This document shows positions 1-7,401 of a stretch of DNA of 64,000 nucleotides, piece by piece. The translations under genes and the position numbers were made by a program. The DNA lies in contig OY969916.1 in the NCBI GenBank assembly GCA_963704535.1, positions 7,688,001 through 7,752,000 of the forward strand. The letters are read 5' to 3'. Numbering within the stretch: position 1 is the stretch's first letter; each line of letters begins with the position of its first letter. The stretch comes from G963704535 sp963704535 (GTDB lineage: Bacteria > Chloroflexota > Chloroflexia > Chloroflexales > Roseiflexaceae). A model generated the notes under the pieces. That model did no database searches, was not told the origin of the DNA, and worked only from the letters and a program-made list of their open reading frames with translations.

Positions 1-175
1 GCGCCGTCCGAAGGCTCTCGGCCCCAGCGCCGCCCCAGACGTCGAGCGTGCCGCTGGTCCAGTGCGTAGCGCCTTGGCCCTTCGCCAGCACCAGCGGGCG
101 CTGCCCGGCCTCCGCCAGCGCCAGCGCGCTCATCAGGCCGGCGAGGCCGGCGCCTATGACAATCGTGTCGCGCAT
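1..175 (-). CDS. glpB: GlpB, anaerobic glycerol-3-phosphate dehydrogenase subunit B (N-terminal fragment)
   Basis: Only the first 58 codons lie in the window; the gene runs off the left edge. The reading frame opens with MRDTIVIGAGLAGLMSALAL, a textbook GxGxxG dinucleotide-binding fold, followed by AEAGQRPLVLAKGQGATHWT and a SGTLDVWG stretch as seen in GlpB. GlpB pairs with GlpA in the respiratory glycerol-3-phosphate dehydrogenase, which oxidises glycerol-3-phosphate to dihydroxyacetone phosphate. It is the last visible gene of the minus-strand glycerol cluster, 48 nt after glpA. That spacer is a CTCCCTCT-type repeat. A generic FAD oxidoreductase is the alternative, but the position after glpA makes GlpB likely. 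Confidence 0.75.
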   Translation of the reverse strand, partial: MRDTIVIGAGLAGLMSALALAEAGQRPLVLAKGQGATHWTSGTLDVWGGAGAESLRTA

Positions 176-183
176 ATATTCGC

Positions 184-268
184 CAGAGGGAGAGGAGGAG
201 AGGGGGAGATAAGGAGAGACGCTTTATATCGTCTCCCTCTCTCCCTCTCTCCCTCTCTCCCTCTCTCC
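184..268. repeat. AGAGGGAG/CTCCCTCT inverted simple repeat
   Basis: A purine-rich run (184-213) is followed by a CTCCCTCT-type run (about 230-268), forming an imperfect hairpin. It fills the glpA-glpB spacer and reaches into the 3' end of glpA, where it encodes the odd tail GERERGREGERETI. Same design as the other word-based palindromes in this window. Confidence 0.7.
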
Positions 269-2056
269 CACATGATACTCAGTCGCGATCGCCGGGTGCT
301 CAGTCACCAGCCCCTCGGCCGTCCCGCGTGGCAGCAGGTCGACGCCGAGTGTATCGAGATAGATGATCTCGTCGAGCCGAGCCTGGCGGAGTTGGTCGCC
401 CCACAGGATCGCCGTCAGCCCCTTCCAACGCTCTTGCAGGAAGTGGCGCAACAGCGCGCCGCCCGCGCTCGGCTCATCCTCTTTCGGCGGGTCCTTGCGG
501 GGTGGTTCCTGCGCCGGCGGGTCGCCGATCGGCGCCTCGTCCCGTGGCGGGTCCTTGCGCGGTGGTTCCTGCGTCGGTGGGTCGCCGGCCGGCGGCGTGC
601 CTGGCTCGCCCGAGGCGCCGCCCGGCCCGCGCACCTCCTCCCACAGCGCGACGGCGCGATAGGTGCAGAAGCCGCCCTGGCATGGCCCCATCCCCAGCCG
701 GGTGTCGCGCCGCACGTCGTCGACGTTGGCCGCGCCGCCCGCTGTGATCGCCTGGATCACCCGATCGCGAGTGACCAGTTCGCACTCGCAGATCAAGTCG
801 CCGTAGCTGTCGTTGGCCTCGATCTGGGCAAGCGACTTGCCGAGAATTGAGAATTGAGAATTGAGAATTGAAAATTGCTGCGGAGCCTCGTTTCTCAATT
901 CTGCATTTTCAATTTTCAATTCCTGAAGGTGGGTTCGACAGGATGCCGTCACGCCGAGCTTGGCGGCCACCGCGTCGACCGCCTCCTGGGCCATCAGCCG
1001 GTAGGTGGTCCACTTGCCGCCGACGATGCTGATCAGCCCTTTGACCCCGTCGCGCGCCTCGTGGTCGAGCAGCTTGTAGGTGCGCGAGATGTCGCGGTCG
1101 TCGGTGACATCCTGGTCTTTGTAGAGCGGGCGCACCCCGGCCCAGGCACGCAGCACCCGCATCCGGCTGATCCCCGGCACCAACTGCTCACCCTCGTGCA
1201 GAATCAGCTCGATCTCTTCCGGCTCGATGCCGTACACGTCGGGGTCGGGCACGCTGACATCGGTGGTGCCGAGCACGGCCACCGTGCGGATCGGCACGAT
1301 GATATCGCCGTCGGCCGGCATCTTGCAGCGGTTGACCACCGTGTTGAGCACCCGGTGATTCATCGCGACCATGGTGCCCTTGCCGGGTACGACCGTCACC
1401 CGCAGGCCGGCCAGCCCGGCGATTTTGCCGGCCCACGCCCCGGCGGCGTTGACGACGTAGGCGGCGTGGATGCGCACCTCCTCGCCGCTGCGTAGGTCCT
1501 CGCAGACGGCGCCGACGACCTGGTCCCGGCCCACAAGCGCCCGGACGTAGTGGTAGGTCAGCACCTGCGCGCCGTGGCGGCGGGCGTCGTCGGCGTTGGC
1601 GTGCGTAGCCATGAACCAGTTGGCCGCGCCGTCGCGCACGGCGAAGGCCCGGCTGATGCGCGGGTTGAGCAGCGGCTCACGGCGTAGTGCCTCGCGCACC
1701 GATATCTCGCTCACCGGCACGCCGGTCTCGCCGCAGGCGGCCAGGAAGCGCTCGGCGTAGGCCTCATCGTCGGCCGGTGTCACCACGAAGAAGCCGCCGG
1801 TGTCCTCCAGGCAGTGCGGCATGATCCGGCGCAGGATCTCGTTCTCGAGCGCGCACTCGGTGGCCGACTGCGGATCCTTGACGACGTAGCGCGCGCCGCT
1901 GTGCAGCAGCCCGTGGTAGCGCCCGGTGGTGCCATGGGTCAGGTCGCCCTTCTCGACCAGCACCGCCCGGATGCCGCGCAACGCCAGGTCGCGCAGCACC
2001 CCGGTGCCGGTGGCGCCGCCGCCGATGACGAGGACATCTGTGGTTAGCTGTCGCAT
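224..2056 (-). CDS. glpA: GlpA-type anaerobic glycerol-3-phosphate dehydrogenase, subunit A, with repeat-derived insertions
   Basis: 610-aa FAD enzyme oxidising glycerol-3-phosphate. Residues 1-375 form the DAO/GlpA domain (VLVIGGGATGTGVLRDLALRG near the start, HGLLHSGARYVV, SIVGGKWTTYR at about 343-353). Residues 420-470 form a BFD-type [2Fe-2S] domain with CECELV and CQGGFC cysteines. Two pieces look foreign. Residues about 380-405 (FSILNSQFSIL core) are the translation of a GAATTGA-word palindrome and link the two domains. Residues 491-530 are two copies of a 20-residue Pro/Asp/Glu-rich unit. The last 14 residues come from the flanking CTCCCTCT repeat. Neighbours glpK, glpF and glpB support the role. 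The cluster is probably co-transcribed from upstream of glpF. Confidence 0.9.
   Translation of the reverse strand: MRQLTTDVLVIGGGATGTGVLRDLALRGIRAVLVEKGDLTHGTTGRYHGLLHSGARYVVKDPQSATECALENEILRRIMPHCLEDTGGFFVVTPADDEAYAERFLAACGETGVPVSEISVREALRREPLLNPRISRAFAVRDGAANWFMATHANADDARRHGAQVLTYHYVRALVGRDQVVGAVCEDLRSGEEVRIHAAYVVNAAGAWAGKIAGLAGLRVTVVPGKGTMVAMNHRVLNTVVNRCKMPADGDIIVPIRTVAVLGTTDVSVPDPDVYGIEPEEIELILHEGEQLVPGISRMRVLRAWAGVRPLYKDQDVTDDRDISRTYKLLDHEARDGVKGLISIVGGKWTTYRLMAQEAVDAVAAKLGVTASCRTHLQELKIENAELRNEAPQQFSILNSQFSILGKSLAQIEANDSYGDLICECELVTRDRVIQAITAGGAANVDDVRRDTRLGMGPCQGGFCTYRAVALWEEVRGPGGASGEPGTPPAGDPPTQEPPRKDPPRDEAPIGDPPAQEPPRKDPPKEDEPSAGGALLRHFLQERWKGLTAILWGDQLRQARLDEIIYLDTLGVDLLPRGTAEGLVTEHPAIATEYHVGERERGREGERETI
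467..586. repeat. 60-bp tandem duplication inside glpA
   Basis: Two adjacent 60-bp units encode GDPPTQEPPRKDPPRDEAPI and a near copy (GDPPAQEPPRKDPPKEDEPS). The unit is in frame, so copy number could vary without loss of frame. It lies after the [2Fe-2S] domain, in what should be a flexible linker. Confidence 0.8.
844..921. repeat. GAATTGA heptamer palindrome inside glpA
   Basis: Direct copies of the 7-nt word GAATTGA (844-878) face their complements (about 893-921), giving a hairpin. The element lies wholly inside the glpA frame. A sister element lies in a spacer at 24205-24240, so this is a dispersed element and not native coding sequence. Confidence 0.85.
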
Positions 2057-2100
2057 CTAAAGTATCTCGTTCGCTCAGAGACTGTTTGAAAGGTCTGTTT

Positions 2101-2300
2101 ATCGCACGAGTTTAGTGGTGGAAAGGAGTTCTTGAGGGGCTTTCCCCTCAAACTCCCCTTTTCAAATTATCGCACGAGTTTAGTGGTGGAAAGGGGTTCT
2201 TGAGGGGGCTTCCCCTCAAACTCCCCTTTTCAAATTATCGTACGAGTTTAGTGGTGGAAAGGGGGTTCTTGAGGGGGCTTCCCCCTCAAACTCCCCCTTT
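2101..2300. repeat. Three tandem partial copies of MITE-G between glpK and glpA
   Basis: Three about 69-bp units (starting near 2101, 2169 and 2238) each read ATCGyACGAGTTTAGTGGTG, then GGAAAGG, then a TTGAGGGG/CCCCTCAA hairpin and a CTCCCC tract. The hairpin is shared with full MITE-G copies at 3918 and 9700. This fills the 270-bp glpK-glpA spacer; no gene is seen in it. Confidence 0.85.
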
Positions 2301-2329
2301 CGGCGAGGGTCGCCCTTACGATATCCGTT

Positions 2330-3856
2330 TTATTCGTTGACGCTCCGCTCGCTATCATCGGCCTCGACCCAATCGAACGTTCGCGTGACGGCCTTCTTCC
2401 ACAGCGCGTAGCTCTTCTCGCGCACCCGGTCGTCCATCTTCGGCTCCCAGGTGTGGTCGACCTGCCAGTTCTCACGCAGGTCCTCCAGGTTGCTCCAGAA
2501 GCCAGTCGCCAGGCCGGCCGCGTAGGCCGCACCGAGCGACGTGGTCTCGGCCACCTTGGGTCGAATGACCGGCACGCCTAGCACATCGCTCTGGAATTGC
2601 ATCAGCACATTGTTATAGACCATGCCACCGTCGACCTTGAGCGCGGTCAGCTTCACGCCCGAGTCTTTCTCCATCGCGTCGAGCACTTCGCGGGTCTGCC
2701 AGGCCGTCGCCTCCAGCACCGCGCGGGCGATGTGGCCCTTGTTGACGTAGCGGGTTAGCCCGGCGATCACGCCGCGTGCGTCCGAGCGCCAGTAGGGCGC
2801 GAATAGGCCCGAGAACGCCGGCACGATGTAGACCCCGCCGTTGTCCTCGACGGTCTTGGCCAGGTCCTCGATCTCGCTCGACTGCTGGATCATGCCCAGG
2901 TTGTCGCGCACCCACTGCACCAGGGCGCCGGTGATCGCGATCGATCCCTCCAGCGCGTACACCGCCGGCGCGTCGCCCATCTTGTAGCCCAGCGTCGTCA
3001 GCAGGCCGCTCTTCGAGGGCACGATCTCGGTGCCGGTGTTGAGCAGCATGAAGCAGCCGGTGCCGTAGGTGTTCTTGGCCTCGCCGGCGCTGTAGCAGGT
3101 CTGCCCGACCAGGGCCGCCTGCTGGTCGCCCAGGTCGCCGGCCACCGGGATGCCGTTCAGCGCGCCGACGGCGTTGCCGTAGACCTCGCTGGAGGGCCGG
3201 ATGTCGGGCAGCATCTGGCGCGGGATGCCCATGATCTTCAGGATCTCATCGTCCCAGTCCAGCGTCTTCAGGTCCATCAGCATGGTGCGGCTGGCGTTCG
3301 AGACATCGGTGATCAGGACACCGCCATTCGTTCCGCCGGTCAGGTGCCAGATCACATAGGTGTCGATGTTGCCGAACACTGCGTCGCCGCGCTCGGCGGC
3401 CGCCCGCAGCCCATCGACATTGTCGAGCATCCAGCGGATCTTCGGGCCGGAGAAATAGGTTGCCAGGGGTAGGCCGACCTTGTCGCGGAAGCGATCCTGG
3501 CCGCCCTCGCGCCCCAGTTCGTTGCAGATCTGATCGGTGCGGGTATCCTGCCAGACGATCGCGTTGTGGTAGGGCTTGCCGGTCTTCTTATCCCAGACGA
3601 CGGCGGTCTCGCGCTGGTTGGTCACGCCGACGGCGGCGATATCCTTTGGATCGATGTTGCCCTTCTCCAGCGCGCCCTTGATCACGTCCTGGGTGCTGGC
3701 CCAGATCTCCTCGGGGTTGTGCTCAACCCAGCCCGGCTTCGGGAAGATCTGCTCGTGTTCCTTCTGATCGAAGCAGACCACCTTGCCGGCATGGTCGAAC
3801 ACCATGAAGCGAGTGCTGGTCGTCCCCTGATCCACCGCAGCGGCATACTTCGCCAT
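2330..3856 (-). CDS. glpK: Glycerol kinase
   Basis: 508-aa FGGY-family kinase that phosphorylates glycerol with ATP to glycerol-3-phosphate, the substrate of GlpAB. It is full length. Visible signatures are YAAAVDQGTTSTRFMVFDHAG at the N-terminus (phosphate-1 motif), GVTNQRETAVVWDK, GDLGDQQAALVGQ, and KVDGGMVYNNVLMQFQSDVL in the C-terminal FGGY region. The start is set by an AGGAGGT ribosome site just upstream (about 3865-3871). It sits between dhaL (upstream in transcription) and glpA. Its last codons run up to the tandem MITE-G copies. Nothing is missing from the active site as far as can be read. Confidence 0.95.
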   Translation of the reverse strand: MAKYAAAVDQGTTSTRFMVFDHAGKVVCFDQKEHEQIFPKPGWVEHNPEEIWASTQDVIKGALEKGNIDPKDIAAVGVTNQRETAVVWDKKTGKPYHNAIVWQDTRTDQICNELGREGGQDRFRDKVGLPLATYFSGPKIRWMLDNVDGLRAAAERGDAVFGNIDTYVIWHLTGGTNGGVLITDVSNASRTMLMDLKTLDWDDEILKIMGIPRQMLPDIRPSSEVYGNAVGALNGIPVAGDLGDQQAALVGQTCYSAGEAKNTYGTGCFMLLNTGTEIVPSKSGLLTTLGYKMGDAPAVYALEGSIAITGALVQWVRDNLGMIQQSSEIEDLAKTVEDNGGVYIVPAFSGLFAPYWRSDARGVIAGLTRYVNKGHIARAVLEATAWQTREVLDAMEKDSGVKLTALKVDGGMVYNNVLMQFQSDVLGVPVIRPKVAETTSLGAAYAAGLATGFWSNLEDLRENWQVDHTWEPKMDDRVREKSYALWKKAVTRTFDWVEADDSERSVNE

Positions 3857-3879
3857 AGTTGTGACCTCCTCGTCATTAT

Positions 3880-4069
3880 TTGTCCGTTGTCAGTGGTCCG
3901 TGGTCCGTTGTCGCTTAGGCAAGGTTTCGGATGACGCCGTTCTCCTTTACAGTGTGAGTGGAGAAAGACTGAGGGGCTACCCCCTCAAACCCCCTTTTCC
4001 CTGCAACTGTAAAGCACCGAAGAACCTTGTCTCAGATCAACTGACTACTGACCACTGGCAACTGACTCT
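3880..4069. repeat. GTCCGTT/CAACTGAC palindrome split by a MITE-G insertion
   Basis: Left half (3880-3914) is built of TCCGTTG/TCAGTGG words. Right half (4036-4069) carries the complementary words. The 114-bp MITE-G at 3918-4031 sits exactly between them, so MITE-G probably inserted into an older palindrome. The right half supplies the last residues (SVASGQ) and the stop codon of dhaL. Confidence 0.7.
3918..4031. mobile_element. MITE-G, full-length copy 1
   Basis: Terminal inverted repeats: GGCAAGGTTTCGG with CCTTTACA on the left, TGTAAAG with CCGAAGAACCTTGTC on the right. The centre carries the GAGGGG/CCCCTC hairpin found in many partial copies in this window. It has no coding capacity. The same ends occur at 9700-9812. 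Confidence 0.8.
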
Positions 4070-4692
4070 ATCGTTTCAAGCAGCACCTGCGCCATATAGT
4101 AGGCCGAGGTGGCGCCGGGGTCCTGGTGGCCGATGCTCCGCTCGCCCAGGTAGGAGGCGCGGCCCTTGGTCGCCAGCATCGGGATGGTGGCCCGCATCCC
4201 CGCCTCGACGGCGCCGACCGCGCGGTGCAGCGCGGCGCGGAACTCCTCGCCGCCGGCCTGGGCCTCCTTGAGCACATCGATCCCCGGCCCGATCGCATCG
4301 ACCATGGTCTTCTCGCCGCGCTGGGCCTTGCCGCGCGCCATGATCCCCTCCAGCGCGGCCTCCAGCGCGGCGACCACCTCGGCCTCGGACAGCTCGTAGC
4401 GGTCGGCCAGCGCCATGCCGGCGCGGATAAACGCCGTACCATACAGCGGCCCCGATGCGCCACCAACCGTCGAGACCAGCGTCATGCCGGTGGTCTTTAG
4501 GATCGTGCCGATGTCCTTATCGGCGACGGTCGGAAGCTTATCGAGCACCGCCGTGAAACCGCGGTCCAGGTTGATGCCGTGGTCCGCGTCGCCGATCGGC
4601 GAGTCGAGCTGGGTCAGCTCGTTACGATGCTCCTTGACTCGGGCGGCAACTCCTTCGACAAATCGAATGACATGCTCGGCGGTGATCTGCAT
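4045..4692 (-). CDS. dhaL: Dihydroxyacetone kinase, ADP/ATP-binding subunit DhaL
   Basis: 215 aa, typical for DhaL. It carries the nucleotide and Mg ions for phosphorylation of dihydroxyacetone bound on DhaK. Signatures: LDSPIGDADHGINLDRGF (the DxDxGxN Mg site), GGASGPLYGTAF, and GDADHG-type Asp ligands. The start is placed at the ATG at 4692, with AGGGGG just upstream. An earlier in-frame ATG at 4770 would only add translated repeat sequence. The C-terminal SVASGQ and stop codon come from an abutting palindrome. No DhaM (PTS donor) gene is visible, so the phosphoryl donor system is unknown from this window. Confidence 0.9.
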   Translation of the reverse strand: MQITAEHVIRFVEGVAARVKEHRNELTQLDSPIGDADHGINLDRGFTAVLDKLPTVADKDIGTILKTTGMTLVSTVGGASGPLYGTAFIRAGMALADRYELSEAEVVAALEAALEGIMARGKAQRGEKTMVDAIGPGIDVLKEAQAGGEEFRAALHRAVGAVEAGMRATIPMLATKGRASYLGERSIGHQDPGATSAYYMAQVLLETIESVASGQ

Positions 4693-4707
4693 TCCGACCC
4701 CCTGTTC

Positions 4708-4800
4708 CTGACAAGGTGAGGGGGTGACAAGGTGAAGGGGTGAAAGGGAGAGCTGAATAAACAGAATCACCTTGTCACCTTGTCACCTTGTCACCTTGTC
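4708..4800. repeat. AAGGTGA/TCACCTTG word palindrome
   Basis: Left half (4708-4750) holds AAGGTGAGGG-type words; right half (about 4769-4800) holds TCACCTTG octamers. It fills the dhaK-dhaL spacer and touches the dhaK stop region. Sister copies: 28587, 40566 (inside a gene), 46007 and 63079. Confidence 0.85.
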
Positions 4801-4804
4801 TCGG

Positions 4805-5813
<1,009 letters not shown>

Positions 5814-5825
5814 ACCTCCATGTAA

Positions 5826-5908
5826 GAACAAAGGACAAAGAACAGAGAACAAAGCGCGAGAAGCCGGCTTATAGTTTGTTCTTTATTCTTTGTTCTTTGT
5901 TCTTTGCT
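5826..5908. repeat. AGAACAA/TTGTTCT heptamer palindrome
   Basis: Heptamers of AGAACAA type (5826-5854) face TTCTTTG-type words (5876-5908). It fills the glpF-dhaK spacer. Related copies occur at 29191-29365, 34742-34778 and 58238-58266. Confidence 0.85.
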
Positions 5909-5916
5909 CGGGTTGA

Positions 5917-6771
5917 CTACATACCCGAAATACCCATCGCCAGGACCGCAGCGATCACGCCGCCGATGATCGGGCCGACGACCGGGATCCACGAGTAGCT
6001 CCAGTCCGAGTCGCCCTTGCCGGCGATCGGCAGGAGGGCGTGGGCGATGCGCGGGCCGAGGTCGCGAGCGGGGTTGATCGCGTAGCCGGTCGGCCCGCCG
6101 AGGCTCAGGCCGATACCCCAGACCAAGCAGGCCACCAGGAGCGGGCCGAGGTTGCTCGCCGGGCTCGATCCGGGCGCCAGCTTCCCAGTGATCGAGAAGA
6201 TCACGAACAGCAGCACGAAGGTGCCGATGATCTCGCTGATCAGGTTGGTACCGGTGTTGCGGATCGCCGGGCCGGTGCTGAAGCAGGCCAGCTTGAGGCC
6301 GGGGTCCTGCGTCTCGCCCCAATGCGGCAGGTACATCAGCCAGACCAGGGCCGCGCCGACGATCGCGCCGATAAACTGCGCGGCGATATGCATGATGGCC
6401 GTCATCACATCCATGCCGCCCTTGACCAGCACCGCGATCGTGACGGCCGGGTTCAGCTCGGCGCCGGCGCTGCCGGCCGCGCTGGCGACAAAGATACCCG
6501 CCATTACCGCGAAGGCCCACCCGGCGGTAATCACGATCCAGCCCGCATTCTGCGCCTTGGATTTATTGAGCAGCACTGCGGCGACTACGCCATCGCCCAG
6601 CAGGATCAGGGTCATCGTGCCGAGCAGCTCACCTAGGAACGGGCTAGTCCCCAGACCAAGTGCGAGCGGCACAAAGGCGAGCACGACGATGACCAGAAAG
6701 ACGCCCAGCGCAACCCCGCTGAGTACTCCACCACTAGCAGCCAGCCGTGGAGCGTCGGTACGAGTGGACAT
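5917..6771 (-). CDS. glpF: Glycerol facilitator (MIP/aquaporin family)
   Basis: 284-aa channel with six membrane segments that lets glycerol enter the cell. Both half-helix signatures are present: ELNPAVTIAVLVKG and GYAINPARDLGPRIAHALL. The Asp after the second NPA (NPARD) is typical of glycerol rather than water channels. The start at 6771 has GAGGAGG upstream. It is the first gene of the glycerol/DHA cluster as transcribed. The upstream gap (6772-7336) holds a candidate promoter and regulator site. Ordinary length and composition. Confidence 0.93.
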   Translation of the reverse strand: MSTRTDAPRLAASGGVLSGVALGVFLVIVVLAFVPLALGLGTSPFLGELLGTMTLILLGDGVVAAVLLNKSKAQNAGWIVITAGWAFAVMAGIFVASAAGSAGAELNPAVTIAVLVKGGMDVMTAIMHIAAQFIGAIVGAALVWLMYLPHWGETQDPGLKLACFSTGPAIRNTGTNLISEIIGTFVLLFVIFSITGKLAPGSSPASNLGPLLVACLVWGIGLSLGGPTGYAINPARDLGPRIAHALLPIAGKGDSDWSYSWIPVVGPIIGGVIAAVLAMGISGM

Positions 6772-7224
6772 GGTGCTTCCTCCTCTGTTTGCGGTCTACA
6801 GTAACCGAAATTCATAGGTGTCAGAAATCGTCCTCGATCTCCGTGGAGGAACTGCTCACGCCGCCGATAGCGTGATACATACGTGGCCGGAACCGCTGTC
6901 CTCGTGCGCCTGCCAGCCGGCGACCTGAACGCGCCGGGGGCGCTCACGACCTCCTTTCCAATAGCGGCGAACTGCTAAGGTATCCCCGAAAGCCGCATAC
7001 ACAGGCTACACACGCATCGGCCGCGCCTGGTGTGATGGCGAGGCTTCGATGGGTTGAATAGATTGAGAGACGGAGTGAGAGTGTTGTTGAGAAAGCGGAC
7101 CAACGGGGATTGAGAGCAACGCCGCACCGCATGCCAGCCTCACTACATGGTGCAACCTAACAGCCGCAGCGATCTCCTGGCGACCGTGTTGTCTATTGGC
7201 GTTTCTAGCTCCTCGGTAGTACTG

Positions 7225-7252
7225 ATCCTAACATAGGTTTAAACAAAGTCAA
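7225..7252 (-). promoter_or_regulatory. Candidate sigma70 promoter for the glycerol cluster
   Basis: On the minus strand: TTGACT, 16 nt, TAGGAT. It points toward glpF, and the inverted repeat at 7291-7325 lies 40-75 bp upstream of the -35 box, a usual place for an activator. Confidence 0.45.
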
Positions 7253-7290
7253 GAGGGCAGATTCGCTGACTATGCAATAGAAATAATTCA

Positions 7291-7325
7291 ATTGTGCAAC
7301 ATTGTGTTTCAACTCGTGTTGCAAT
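7291..7325. promoter_or_regulatory. Candidate operator/activator site, GCAACA-N15-TGTTGC
   Basis: Inverted repeat with arms GCAACA (7296-7301) and TGTTGC (7317-7322), extended to ATTG and CAAT outside. It lies between the cluster promoter and the regulator gene, so the DhaR-like protein is the natural candidate ligand. Inference only. Confidence 0.4.
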
Positions 7326-7336
7326 CATGAAGTATT

Positions 7337-7401
7337 TAGAGATTGGAGATCGGAGATTGGAGATTGGGACGCTGCTGACAATCTCTGAATCTCCAATCTC
7401 A
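7337..7401. repeat. GGAGATT/AATCTCC heptamer palindrome
   Basis: GAGATTG words (7337-7366) face their complement (7381-7400). The stop codon of the regulator gene (7399-7401) lies within the element. Same family at 27287, 37590, 47285 and 54658. Confidence 0.85.

Larger units (their letters stand above)
6772..7336. other. Leader/intergenic region of the glycerol cluster
   Basis: 565 bp without a convincing gene. It holds the candidate minus-strand promoter (7225-7252) and the inverted repeat at 7291-7325. The glpF 5' leader would be about 450 nt long if that promoter is used. I see no recognisable riboswitch in it. Confidence 0.6.
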
